Below are positions 36,547-48,719 of a stretch of 64,000 nucleotides of DNA, in pieces (positions within the stretch are counted from its first letter, which is position 1; each line of letters opens with the position of its first letter). The translations under genes were made by a program, and so were the position numbers. Location of the stretch: contig NW_006921542.1 of NCBI RefSeq assembly GCF_000340215.1, forward strand, positions 369,610 to 433,609, given 5' to 3'. Below the pieces are notes generated by a model. That model worked only from the letters and a program-made list of their open reading frames with translations. It was not told the DNA's origin and did no database searches. Source of the stretch: Pseudocercospora fijiensis CIRAD86 (taxonomy: Eukaryota > Ascomycota > Dothideomycetes > Mycosphaerellales > Mycosphaerellaceae).

Positions 36547-39321
36547 ATGCCGAAATAGAGCAAGGCTTAGAGGGCCGCCGCCGTCGCTAGTAGATCTAGA
36601 AGAGGTCGAGGTCGGCCGAGGAAAGACGCTACTACTACTATAGCTAATAGCAACCTAGCTCGCCTTCTAGCTAGTACATCCGTAGTATCTTATCGTACGC
36701 GCCTAGAAGGTATTAATGTAGCTATACCTTTGCCTAATAACGAGGCGCAATACCTATAGCATTTTATAGAGAGATACGCCGATATCCCTAATATATTACT
36801 ATAGCAGCTATAGTAGGTAATCTACGATACAATACAGTGCCCGCAATTAGTCGACGTCTAGCGCGATATTATCGAGGCTAGTATACGCCGCGTACTAAAG
36901 TAGATACACCTAGAGCGCGATTATTCGCCGCGAGACATCTAGGTCGATAGAATTAACGCAATTACCTTTAGATAGTCGGATGCGCTAATCGTAGTACGTA
37001 CTAGTAAAGGCAAGAGTATAATCTTCTAGTCCTTCTCGGTTTTAATAGGGCAAACTACGATCGTAATTAGCCCGCTTATCCGCCTCGAAGAAGAACAGAA
37101 TGCGGCTATTAAGGCGCTTAATAGAGATATTAAGCTAGTAACCTCGATAGTTATTAATACAGATACGAAAAAGCTAGATCTAGACTAGTATAAGAAGATT
37201 GAGGATAGCAAAGTCTAGTACATTATTATAGGTCCGGAATAGGCTACATTGCTAGAGTTTCGAGATCTCCTCGCAAAGCCGTACGTTCGCCGCCGTATTA
37301 GTCTTATTGCGATCGATAAGGTATATCTAGTTAAGAAATAGAAGGACTTCCGTACTGCCTTTGCTACTATTAGCTAGCTACGCTCAATCGTACGCCGCGA
37401 TACTGTCTAGCTTAGTGTGTCTGTAACGCTGTCTATCGAGGCTAGTATATAATAATATATCCTCGATAACGCCGGCTTTCGCGAAGTTAGCCTTGCGCTA
37501 TATATAACGAAGATTTTCCGTAGTAGTATCGACCGTCCGGATATTACCTATATCGTTAAACCCCTTCTCTTTAAGGAGCTCGGAAATTATAAGAGTCTAT
37601 TCTTCGCGATTGTACGTAGAGTAAAGGACGGTAAAGCCACCCTAATAGAAATTAATAAGACTATTATCTTCTAGGACGCGCGTATACTAGTATAGGAGAT
37701 AGTCGAGTTCCTTCGCAACTGTCTAGTATATATAACTAAGGACAGCCCGGATTAGAATAAGAAGTATTCTTATAATCCTATCCTTAATAGTAGCGGCGTA
37801 GATGTCCGTCTTACTATCTCCTTCTATACCTCGTATATCGTAGAAGCCGATTAAAAGGAGCGATATAATATCTTTAGTAAGCGTAGTAGACTAATCCGAG
37901 TAATAGCAAGTACCCTAGCACTAAGTATCGGCTTGAATATCCCTAACATTAAGATTGCGATCTAGTTTAAGTTTCTAATTACGAAGGATATCGAGGATAT
38001 AGTATAGCGTATCGGTCGTAGCGGTCGCGACATTGTCGGATAGGCGTATAGCATTTTTATATTGCCGTACTAGGTATTCGATAATTTCAAGGATACACCG
38101 CCGGGTACTGTCTCTATCGCTATAATATCTATCTAAACTCGCTCTCGATAGCCGTATATACCTACGCGCTTAAGCCGTCTACGAGTAGTCGAGATTCTAG
38201 GAGAAGGTATAGAGGAAGAAGACGAATTCCCTAATACCGGCAGTATTATAGACGATAACGATGCCGAGTTCTTACAGTCTAGCCGACTAAAGACCTAGAC
38301 TAAGGATAATTTAGAGCGTCGCGAGAAGGTGCCCGAGCCGTAGCGTCGCATTATTAACTCGTACCTATTACTATTACCGGGGAATCTCTGTCCTCGTAAG
38401 GTAATTAACGCCTACCTCGGTAAGGCTAAGCGTATATACGAGCTATCGATAACTACGCTAGAAGGCCTCTACTACAATGTCTGCAATCCGGAGGTGTCCG
38501 ATTTCCTCGATATAGATACTAGAGCTCCTACTAATATAGCGCTATCTAAAGTTACTCCGCTATAGAAAGGTACTCGCGTAGGATGCGCCTTTCCTTTCGT
38601 ATATAGTTAGTACGCTAAGTAGGCAGATAAGCTGTTTCCTAATACAAACCGACGCTTCCGGATCGTACTAAGCTTCTTTATACTAGACAAATTCATCTAT
38701 AATATATGCGATATCTTTACTTATATAGACTCCGCCGAAGATTAGGTATTAGGTAAAGCGCTAGTAGTAGAGGACTTATACAAAGTTGCTCCTAGTCTTA
38801 AGTAGTAGAATAATCTAGACGCTTCGGGTAATAGTTTCCGATAGGATCGACTATAATAGATTGTTAATCTTATCGCCGAGTTAAACCGTATCGCTCTAGA
38901 GGTATACGTAGCGTAGGAGGAGGCTAAGAAGAAGAAGGCCGATAGCCGTAAGAGCGTAAAGGCTAAGGGCAAGCAACCTAACCGCGGCGAGGACGTTGGT
39001 ACTAAAGCTAGAGCTAGAGTTAGTATAGACAACTAGCAGATAGCAGATTAGGCGTCTTAGCTAGAGTAGCTACGCCCTTAACGCACCCGCTTATAGTAGC
39101 GGACCGACGACTAGGTAGCTATACGTAAAGCTATTAAGAAGTCCGCTAAGGCTAAGTCTACCCGCAAGCTCGCGATTGCTAACAAAGCTCGTAAAGCCCG
39201 TTAGCGAGAGACTACTATTGTAGAAGAAGAGGCTCTAGTAATAAGAAGCACTCGTAACCGCCCTGCCCGTCCTACCGTATCTGTATCTACCGGAGATAAG
39301 CGCCGTGCCTCTCCTTCTTAA
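36547..39321 (+). pseudogene. RecQ-like DNA helicase A, RIP-inactivated
   Basis: One plus-strand frame of 925 codons runs from an ATG at 36547 to a TAA at 39319 without frameshift, broken only by RIP-type stops. An AT-hook RGRGRPRK is at 36601-36624. Helicase motifs follow in RecQ order: motif I TSKGKS at 37000-37017, SPLIRLEEEQ (Ia) near 37068, motif II at 37315-37326 (DKVY, expected DEVH), SVTL (III) near 37420, GLNIP (V) near 37930 and RIGRSGRD (VI) at 38008-38031. A basic, Lys-rich C-terminal region ends it. RecQ enzymes unwind DNA 3'-to-5'; here it probably served the element carrying it. It is paralogous to helicase B. The short minus frame at 38742-39032 is only its antisense. Confidence 0.88.
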
Positions 39322-39659
39322 GGCCGTAGAGTCTAGAGTCTACTACGCCCTTTAGAAGCGACTCTTCGTACCGCCGAACAGTCTAAACATCTACTTAATG
39401 CCGCTAGCTTAACGACTCGCGGCGGTCGTAAGCGGAAGCTATCTAAGCGTAGCGAAGGCTTGTATAGTATAACTAGTAGCAGCCGTGTAGGTAGCCGCGT
39501 AAGTAGTAAAGAGGGTAGCCGTAGTCGTTATTCGCAGTCTTAGGAGTAGGAAGAGGAGCAGGTAAAGCACTATCGAGCGAAGCGTATAAAATAGTCGTAG
39601 GTATCGATAGTCGTAGGTATCGTAGTTAAGCTACTTCTGCGAGGGCTAGCGTATAAGAA

Positions 39660-40245
39660 ACTAGCTATAGCCTATACTAGAAATAGCGCTAGAATAGCGC
39701 TAGAAATAGCGCTAGAATAGCGCTAGAATAGCGCTAGAATAGCGCTAGAATGGCGCTAGAATTGGTACTAGAATTGGCACTAGAATTGGTATTTAATAAC
39801 ATTATGTCCTTATAAGCTCGCTAAGTCCTTGTCCTATCCCCGGAAAAGTGAGCCGTAATACTACGCTCGATCGCGTTGCTTCTACGAGTGTAGGCCTAGT
39901 TGAGTTGCTTCTACGAGAGCTAGCGTATAATGCCTAGTTGAGTTGCTTCTACGAGAGCAGGCCTAGTTAAGCTGCTTCTACGAGAGCTAGCGCTAGAATT
40001 GGTACTAGAGATAGCGCTAGAAATAGCACTAGAATTGGCGCTAGAATTGGCGCTAGAATTAGCGCTAGAGATAGTATTTGATAAGGTCCTTCCTTACTAC
40101 CCTTCTATCTTGTCCTTATAAGCTCGCTAAGTAGGCTTTTCTATCGTGTCCTTATAAGCTCGCTAAGTAGGCTATCTATCGTGTTCTTTGCGACGCGGGT
40201 TTGTAGATAGTCGTAGGTATCGATAGTATATAAGAGCTAGTCGAG
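39660..40245. repeat. Tandem repeats downstream of helicase A
   Basis: Three unit types alternate: GCTAGAAATAGC / GCTAGAATAGC (11-12 bp, about 10 copies at 39665-39785 and more near 40000-40075), a CTTCTACGAGAGCTAGCGTATAA type, and CCTTATAAGCTCGCTAAGTAG (39808, 40118, 40151). The block ends at ATCGATAGTATATAAGAGCTAG (to 40240). The same types in the same setting follow helicase B. Confidence 0.85.
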
Positions 40246-42290
40246 AAGCGTAAATTCGAGGAAGCGACAAGGATACCGAGTCCCGCTAAGACCCCGGATT
40301 TAGTATAGTAGAGCGCTTAATTAGTAGGATTAAACGTTATAGCTGCTTCCTTCTACGCATTTACAATACCGACTTTACGACTTTTATAATAGCATTACTA
40401 ATATAGCGAGATACGTCGATTTAGCGCGTTTCTAGCAAATAGCGCTAACAAAAGTGTCTAATACGATAACGACGGCCGCCTTAGGCACTAAGAACCGCCT
40501 CCGAAACCCGAGAAGTTACTAATACTAGCGAGAAGTTACTAGCGAGAAGTTACTAGCGAGACTAGCGAGACTAGCGAGACTAGCGAGACTAGCACTATAC
40601 TTATTGCACCGCAGCTATTAGTGCTATAATATATACGGCAAGGATAGATACGTAGGGCGATAATATATATCGAGCGCTCGTAAAAGTACCCTTCGAGAAG
40701 CTACGATAGCCCTCTTACGTTAACGCCCTCTATTGCTTAGACTCTCCCTAGAACGATTATTCCGATAACTAGTTACTATATAAGGCAGAGAAAACGAATA
40801 GTAGCGTCCGGGGATCTAATTAACTAGCGGCACTAAGCGGCTGTAGAAGCATATACTCCGAAGCACACTAGTATTATATATAGCCTATATGCTACGCGCA
40901 ATGCGTAATAATTAACGCATTCTATTACTAACTATAGCACGCGAGGTGTATAGGGAGGGACTTATTAAGCGAAACACGACAGCGATTACTAAAGCGACAC
41001 TTATTAGTACCTAGACAACAATAGAGTGTAACCGCGCCCTTAGTGTTAGAGATACCGTAGAAAAGGGTTGTCGAGCGCGTTACAGTCGTATAGCAATGTT
41101 GATACGCTTACTAGAATAGAAGAGGAGGCGCACTATAGTCGAATAGCAGTCTTAATGCGTAAAGGGCTGCAGTCGTGTAGCAGTGCTGCAGTCGTATAGC
41201 AGTGAAGAATAAGACTAAGACTAAGCGCCTTCGGGCTTAAGTATACTAGAGGCCCTTACGCACTAAGGTTATTATAACTAACAGTCCTAACGAAGGCGTT
41301 ACGCCGACTTAACTAGATGCGCGTATGTTATCCCGTAAAGAATCCGAACGTAGGAAGCCTATAGCCGCTACTTAAGGTGTACCTTACTAAAGAGTTTTTG
41401 CCGAGTTAGGCCTAGCCGCTACTTAAGGTATACCTTACTAAAGAGTTTTTACCGAGTTAGACCTATAGCAATGCTACGAACCTATCCTATCTACTTAGTA
41501 GGAAGGCGCTACCTTTAGCTACTTTCGGTGTACCTTACTAAAGAGTTTTTACCGTTAGCTACCGTCGGATAAGCTGTATCTATCTAAGACCTCTACGACG
41601 TTCTAATAAAAACTATACTCTTTCGGTTGAATGCGTAGTCGACGCCCGCTAAAGCTATAGTATACCTACTCGCTAGGAGAGTCGCCTTCGTAACGTCTTA
41701 CGTCGACAAAGCCTATCGGAGACTAAAAGGACTAAACAAACCACCTGCCGAGGAACCTCAACTATTAGATAAGCGGCTCTATTAGTAGCAAGCCGCAGAA
41801 CTAGTAAGGAATAGTGTTAATCGCTATAGAGCTACCTATATGCGACAAAGAGGTATCGACACTATTACTATTAAGAGCCGATAGCTAGTGTGTTGCTAGG
41901 GGTGTTAGTGTGTTAGTGTATGTATAGAGAAGAAGAAGAAGAAGTTAAGGTTAGAAAGCGGAGGTCGATATACGCCGCGTAGGTAAAGTTTGCCTCTACT
42001 AATAGTAGTACGATAATAGTAAGGCAACAATAACGGCTATCTATTATCGCACTTTCGAGGCAAGAGCGGCGACTATCTCCGCTAGTATATAACCGTACCT
42101 AAGGCTATAAGGCCTAGGAGGACATAGACCCGGGACAGTATAGTAACTAGCCTTTGCAATACCGTCTAAATCTCGACTATTACTACTCAACTCTCTATCT
42201 TAGCCTATATCGGACTAACTACCTCTACCTAGCTAGCTCCGGCCTTATATCTCGCTATCTAAGCTAGCCCCGACAAATAGACTGCTACCC
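40246..42290. other. Spacer of the helicase-A element, with small tandem repeats
   Basis: No gene recognised. It holds GAGACTAGC and GAGAAGTTACTAGC units at about 40510-40600, GTCGTATAGCAGTG-like units at 41080-41205, and three copies of TACCTTACTAAAGAGTTTTT at about 41381, 41434 and 41532. CpA is less depleted near 41.7 kb, so RIP was uneven. Confidence 0.6.
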
Positions 42291-45200
42291 TAATTCCCGG
42301 TTAGGTCTATTTCCTCGAGATTGCCTTCTATAAGCTTATAGAAGCTATTACTCCTACGAATCGCCTATACCTCATTATTCTAGCTAGTAGCGGCAAGAGG
42401 ACTACGATCTCCTCCGCCCTCTTCGCGCTTAGTAGCATCCTTATCGTGTTTATAGCGAAGTGGCGGGCTAGTACGGCCCTTATATAGGCGGAGATTAGTA
42501 GTATTTAGCTCCTCGATAGTAGTAGCAAGCTTATCGTATCTAAGCTACTCGATATTATCCGAAAGAGCACCGGCCTTTCTCTACTAGCTAGCCTGTCCCT
42601 CGGTTAAGATCTTCTCGGCTAGGTTGAATACTATAATAGATATATCTTTGCGGTTATAAGTATTATTGTTCTTGATACTAAGACCGGTACGGAAGATCTG
42701 CTTAGCTACGCGAGACGCTTCGCGGTTTAAGGCGACCTTGCGGAAGGTTACGTCGATACTATAAGTAGAATTAGAGTACTTCTTTATATCCTTAGAGTAA
42801 TCGTAGTTATAGAACTTAACTAGTTTATTAGAGGCAAGAGTATAGCCCTTACGATCCCTAACTACGATACCGGAAGCAAGGATCGCCTCTTATAACACTT
42901 TATCCGCTGCGTTACTTAACAACTACTATAGATAGACTAGTATACGGCTATAGTTGGTTTGGCAATTACCTAAGAATAGCTAAATAAGTAGATCGACGAT
43001 ACGGCGGAGATGTCTAATATCCGCTTTACGTACTACTTTCTTAGTAGTAAAGAAGAGGATATATATCTGCAATATACGATATATAGTAGTAAAGGCCGGA
43101 TCCGGCGCGTTAGGCGGTAAGCGGTTAGCCGAGTCCGGCAGTGTTATTAAGGAACTAGATAAGGACTTATCGCGCCCTAGAGTACTAGCATCCGTCGAAG
43201 TACGAGCGCCGCTACGAGCGCCGCTACGAGCGCTACTACGAGCGCTACTACGAGCGCTACTACGAGCACCGCTAGTACCTATAGAAGCACGAGCGCCGCT
43301 AGTACTCGTAGGAGTTAGCACTAGTACTAGAGTCGCTACGCCGCGCTAGGCGTTAACCGTAAATAGCTTCTTATATATCTTTAATAGGATGTCGATATAT
43401 TCGACCGCTCTTAGGTCTTTAATAGCCCTCTTTATCGCATTAAGACGATTCTTATCTCCTCGAATAGGTAGCATCTTGCCTTCGTCGATTAGTATTTAGG
43501 CGAACACTGCGACAATGCGGCTATCGAAACTAGTTTCTACTAGTCCCTATATAAGGAAGAACTTAGGCTTCTCGTTGCTAAGATACTTTAGATTTAGGAA
43601 GCGCGTATTTTCTTAGAAACAATAATCAAGTAGCTCTCTATCCTTATTAGTATTCTAGTAAGTCTTTAGTAGGCCGTAGAGGATATTTATAAAGGTGTAG
43701 AACTATACTAGCGAGGCAAGGATGAATCTGCGAGTATCGTACGCGTTCTTGCTCTTAACACTCTCGAATTGAGTGCTTCGATTACGCACATTAGTTATAT
43801 TATCCCCGACGGAGATAACTAGCCGCTCCTTAAAGAAGTCGCTGTCGCGATTAAGGCCTATAAAATTAAGGAAGAGGTCGTCTATAACACCGTATATACC
43901 CTTAATCGTCGCCTTATCGTATATAGATAGTAGTATCGAGTATACCTTCGGAGGATCTATCTTTAGAGGCTTAATCTTTAGAAATGTTAGACGAATGAAT
44001 TTAGTAGACGAAGACTAGTTCTTTATATACTAATCGATCTCTATACCGAGGAGCTTACCGAGCGCCTAGTCTATAAAATAGGTAGCGATCTATCGACTAT
44101 ATTAGTCGTTTACGATGTTGTTAATAATGTCGCTCGGGTCGAGAGGGACATCGTACCGCAATATGCTCTACTTTAGGCTACCTTTCGGGATATATAGATT
44201 ACGGGCGATATAAGAGGTAGTAAAGCTGTTAAAGGTTCTAGTATCGCTAGTAGTCTGCTCGTATATTCTACGTTAGCGATTGAAGTTGTCCTAGCATATA
44301 TACTATTAACCGTTATCTAGATCCTATACAAGCGTCCGGATTGCCTCTATCTGCGCTTTAGCATTCTCTACTATAATGCGCTAAATAGTTTTATACGAAG
44401 ATACGATGCCTATATTATTAAGGACCTCGAGTACATAGCGAGGGCAACCACTAGCTACTAGATATATACTAAGGGCCTTATAAAGGCGAGAGGCATTAGT
44501 CGACGCGATCGAACGAACTACGATACCTATTAGTACGGTAATGCGCTTTCGTATTATCTTACGCGAGTCTTCGAAAACGTATATACCCTTATTAGCCTTC
44601 TTGTTAGGTAGTAGCTCGTTCCGTAGTATGTCGTACTATAATAGCGCCGTAGTTTTAATCTAGGCGTCGATCGTAGCTAAATCGAACTCGGTTATACTAT
44701 CCTTAGGATCGTACTAGTCGAAGAACGGCGTACCGACTAGTTACTTTAGCTGCCTACATATAAGTCGCCTATTAGTAAGCTTCTCGTCCGAGAACGCATC
44801 TATAATATACTTAAGTCGGCGGCGATAGGTTTGTATACCCGGTTGTCCTGCCTATCGCTAGATAAGCTTAATTAGACCGATCTAAAGACGCTCGAGTTCT
44901 TCTATCGCTTTATTAAACTCTTCTATAGGTATACGCTTCTCGCGGTCGAGGCGCTTTGCTCTAGTCTTCTCGTCTTCGATTATATCTTTATCTTCTTTAT
45001 CTATATTATCTGTATTATCTGTATTATCTACATTATCTACCCTTGCTTAGTACCGGCGCTCGTAGGCGGGATTGGCGTTCGCATCCTCCTCGTCGGTTTC
45101 CTCTTCTTTATTACTTAATTTAGTATCGATATCGTCTTTATCGATATTATTAATCTCTTCCTCTTGCTACTCCTCGACTACCGGTTTAGCTAGATTACTA

Positions 45201-45625
45201 ACTAGGCTAGCGCGAGCGGCCTCTACTATAATAGCTATAAGGCGCTCGCGTCTTATAATTTCTATATCGTTCTATAAAGCTTCTCGACCTTTAGCATCGT
45301 TAAAGGCATCGTCTGCTATCGACGTAAGCTATATGCCTTCCGATATAACATTAATTTGTTACTCGAGGTCGTCGCTATCTCCTATCTCTTTATCTTTAGG
45401 ACGCTCGGGTAAGGCGGCTTCGCCTATTTCTTCGTCGCCGGAGGATATAGCGGCGGCGGCGGTAATTAAGGTATAGTTGTATAGATCGCTCGAATTCGGA
45501 GAGGAAGGGCGGCGGAAGAGGAAGTCTTTTAAAAAGAGCTAGAGAGCGCGCTACTTGCCGGAGGCGGCGTTAGTACTTTGTGTTATATAGAAATAGACCT
45601 ACTTAACTAAGATAGGCTTAGACAT
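42290..45625 (-). pseudogene. DUF6589-like protein, probable transposase partner of helicase A
   Basis: The minus-strand frame starts at ATG 45623-45625 (MSKPILVK) and stays protein-like for about 1,100 codons with RIP-type stops. An acidic N-terminal region (SGDEEIGEAALPERPKDKE; DNVDNTDNTDN from a 12-bp DNA repeat at 44999-45046) leads to a long helical region. A GDNITNVRNRSTQFESVKSK segment (about 43815-43755) is followed by FYTFINILYGLLKTY. This GD-x-T ... R ... H-M-N-like pattern is what I recall of DUF6589 proteins. A low-complexity SSARSSARSGA stretch (43199-43300) and a C-terminal part rich in Lys and Glu follow. Frames called on the plus strand here are antisense. Family assignment is from memory of motif shape. 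Confidence 0.55.
43195..43305. repeat. 12-bp coding repeat (GAGCGCTACTAC type)
   Basis: About eight units of CGAGCGCTACTA or CGAGCGCCGCTA encode an Ala-Arg-Ser repeat in the minus-strand gene. It lacks CpA and TpG, so it stayed open. Confidence 0.85.
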
Positions 45626-46254
45626 TTGCCTACTGCGGCGACAATAAAAGAGCTCGACTTAAACGCCTATAATACGCTCTAAGAGACAGACGCATATGCG
45701 ATACGGCGCCCTATATTAGAGCGCTATTTGTATAATAGTCGACTAGATAAAGACTTCCTCTATAGGTTAAGTATATCTTTAGAATACGATACGGCATATA
45801 CAAACACTTTATATATTCCCTAGTCGCCTTTGCAACAGCTACAAGCTTATATATATATCGGGAATATTGGTAGTAGTTAGGGATTTGATGTTTTAGTGCT
45901 AGTTTTAGTACTAAAGCCGGCTTTAAGAGTAACCTCTACTAATTAGCGATTATCCTTTAGTACTACACTTTACACGCTGCTACCTTATACATTTCCTACT
46001 TGAAATTGGACGCGCTACAAGCTTATACTAATGCCATATTTTTACGGTATTGTTAGTTGTTAATAGATCCTAGGTGTATACGGTTTTCCTAGCTAGAAGC
46101 TAGAGTCGGCTTCGGGCATCGACTATATCTTTATAATACAACGTCGCATAAATATTCTAAATAGACAGAATGATTCCAAAATGGCCATTCTACGCCGCCT
46201 AAGTATAGTATTAATATATATTGGCGTACGCAATATACTCGTAGTAGGAAGTGG

Positions 46255-46345
46255 TCGTTTTGCCTAGCTTGTCGTTAGGCCCTCGCAAGCGAGGATTAGT
46301 GCCTTAGGCACCGAGCTTCGAGGGACTATATAGAGGTAGTACGCT
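46255..46345 (-). repeat. Right inverted end with hairpins of the helicase-A element
   Basis: CCTCGCAAGCGAGG and GTGCCTTAGGCAC are two near-perfect palindromes between 46281 and 46313; CCCTCGCAAGC also pairs with GCTTCGAGGG. TTGCCTAGCTTGTCGTTAGG just inside is the inverse of the left-end block at 35918-35937. Confidence 0.7.
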
Positions 46346-46379
46346 ACGCCCCCGCCCCTTTTCCTTATAATAGTAAGAG

Positions 46380-48650
46380 AGAAGCGCGCCGCGCGCTAAA
46401 TAGAAAATAGAACTAAAGACCGCGAGTTTGTTTTACCTAAGCGTCTAACTAAAAAGCGCAAGACTAAAGAGGAGTACTCTACGAAGAAGAATTCCGTACG
46501 AGACCGCGAGAGAAAGGAGAAGATAGATAAGGATAAGAGAACTAAAGATAAGAGAAGAAAGGCGGGGAATAAGGTATTCTATCGATAGCTAGCGCCTATA
46601 GAAAAAAGTAAAGGTTAGAATAAGAAGATAACCTAAGAGAAGGCTAAGAGGAGGAAAGAATTACGGCTAGTTTTCGAGCGTAAAGTTCTAGTAGCACAAG
46701 TTAATCTAGCTAGCGGCCGTAGCTAGTAGCTATAGCCGGCAGCCGTAGCCGGTAGCTATAGCCGGTATATTTTTCTTTAATACGTTAACTAATAGCATTT
46801 AGATCTATAGCCGCTACCTCTATCGATATAACCGATAGTAACGGAGATATTTAGATAGCCGAGAACAATAATACTAGAGTTTAGGATACCGCGATAGAGC
46901 TTAATACTACGAATAAAGGAACTAAAAAAGCGAGGAGATACTATACGTCGATCTAGTAACAGGTATAGTCTTAGGGCCTAACGCTATAGACGATAAGCGC
47001 TAGGAGTAGATCGAGTATAGTTAAAGAGACGAGATACTAGTAAAGGGCTAAGGTATAAGTCCTATTAATCTAGATAATTATAGTTAAAGCTACTACGAAA
47101 AGCTAGTAAGGATTAGAATCGAGACTAGTCGTCTTTATATCCTCGATATAGAGTAGAAGTTTCTTTATTAGTATTAGAGCGAAGCCTTTACGTCTTTAAA
47201 GGCAAAGTAGCTTACGATTAATACGATCGGGGCTAGGTATCTAGGGATAGTAGAAGTATTACTAAAGGAGGAAGGGGTATAGGTAATTATTCTATACTCG
47301 GTATATATAGCCGGCGTTCGTAGCTAGTAGATACTAATAATTAAATAGAAAGCGTTTCTCGAGGGTAGAGTACTACTACTATATAAAATCTTTACTAAGG
47401 TAGAGAGGGCTTATATCCGGGATCTAAGCTGCCAGTAGGATAGGTTAGCGTTAGAATTCTCTAAATCTCTATATAAGCCTCCGAAGGATTACCTATTTTA
47501 GCGATACGGCCTTATCTCGACTACTCCGCAGGTATCCGAAGAAGCTCGAGCGCTCTTTAAGGTCTTTACTAAGAAGCGGAAGGAGTTCGAGGATTAGGAT
47601 TAGTTAATAGAGCTGTTAGTTAGTCTTAGGTTTCGTAGTTAGACTCGGCCTAAGAATTTACTTATCGAGTGTCTTATACCGAAAGAGGATAGATAAAAAC
47701 TAAAAACGAGCTTAGATTCGTTAGGTATAGTAGCTCGGTTCCGTTAGTAGGAGAGAGCCGCCGTATAGAAGGTAAAATTTAGGTAGTTAGGGTAGCTAGG
47801 AAAAAAAAATCTAGTAGTTAGGTAGCTAGGAAACAAAAAAAAAGGTAGCTAGCTATATACTACCTAGCTATTCCTAACGACACGATACTATAAAAGAAAG
47901 GGTGTTTTCCTATAGCTACTAGTATATATCTACTACTCTTAAGTCCTTACCTTACCGTACGAAACTTTAAAATATACCGACCGATATTATATATATACTA
48001 GGCGCTATACTAGGAAGAGTAATAACGAGACGATAGTCGAAATAGTCTAGTATACGAGCGAGATTACGATAACGTCGAGAGGAGGTCGTATACTTACCTT
48101 CGAGCCTATCGAGTCCTAGACGACGATTAGGGCTAGATTTATCCTCTCCTAATCCTAGTAGTAGGAATTTATTATAGGGTACTACTACCTAGTCCTTACC
48201 TTTACGGAGTCTAAGTAGAAGGTTGTTCGGAGATATAAGAATATCGAGTATTAACCCGGAAATCTTCGAAAAGGCTAGCTAGGCGTATCTTTAGAAACCC
48301 GAGTATATAGAGTAGTTTAATTAATAGGTCTATAAGATATAGTTCCCTTTATACTTACGTTCGAAGGAGTATAAACTCCGGAAGTACTCGATACGATAGG
48401 GGAGTAAAGAGCGAATAGATATATTCTAGAAGTTCTTTATAGAGGGGGTATTATACCGTTATACGACTTCTCGACTTAAAGGTTAACTAGTAATTGTCTA
48501 TAACTTCTACGGTTTAATCTTAAAATATCCGAAACTAGGGGATAGGGACTTATCGCCTATAAACTATCTCTATTCTAAACGGTATCGGGAATCTTAAGGA
48601 GAGAGGAGAGTTAATATAGATATAGCGTTCTAGAAAGAGGTACGTCTTCA
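46380..48650 (+). pseudogene. Lys/Arg-rich upstream coding region of the hAT, role unclear
   Basis: The plus strand at 46390-46570 reads as a very basic segment (KRLTKKRKTKEEY, then RERKEKIDKDKRTKDKRRK). A CCGGCTA-type repeat at 46727-46769 is followed by a branch-site-like GTTAACTAATAG, so an intron is likely there. Between 47100 and 47700 a further frame is protein-like (EFSKSLYKPPKDYL, LLVSLRFRS). It may be the N-terminal part of the hAT transposase or a separate gene; no BED finger was recognised. Confidence 0.4.
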
Positions 48651-48719
48651 AAAATACCGGCTATAGCTACCGGCTATAGCTACCGGCTATAGATTCTAGC
48701 TACTTTAATTAACCGTAGA

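Larger units (their letters stand above)
35850..46345. mobile_element. Nested DNA transposon with RecQ-like helicase, Academ-H-like
   Basis: Inverted ends share CCTAACGACAA-CTAGGCAA (35918-35937, and its complement at about 46263-46282), preceded outward by hairpins and by a CTACCTCTA--TAGTC block (near 35855-35870 and, inverted, 46325-46340). Inside are a plus-strand RecQ-like helicase gene, a repeat-rich middle and a minus-strand DUF6589-like gene, convergent with each other. A superfamily-II helicase beside a separate transposase is known for the Academ-H lineage; that the DUF6589-like protein is the transposase is inference. The exact outer ends and target duplication were not resolved. 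Confidence 0.65.

Noticed and set aside
38742..39032. 96-codon minus-strand frame
   Set aside because: Antisense of the helicase-A C-terminal region.
43773..44018. 81-codon plus-strand frame
   Set aside because: Antisense of the same minus-strand gene, over its GDNITNVRNRS segment.
45072..45476. 134-codon plus-strand Ser-rich frame
   Set aside because: Antisense of the acidic N-terminal region of the DUF6589-like gene.
36270..46205. Inner ends GTGTAGGCG / CGCCTAAG as terminal repeats of the helicase-A element
   Set aside because: Similarity is short and gapped; the hairpin blocks at 35850-35940 and 46255-46345 match far better.
46281..46313. Helitron 3' hairpin
   Set aside because: The hairpins lie inside an inverted-repeat end matched at 35870-35937, which Helitrons lack; no Rep domain was seen.
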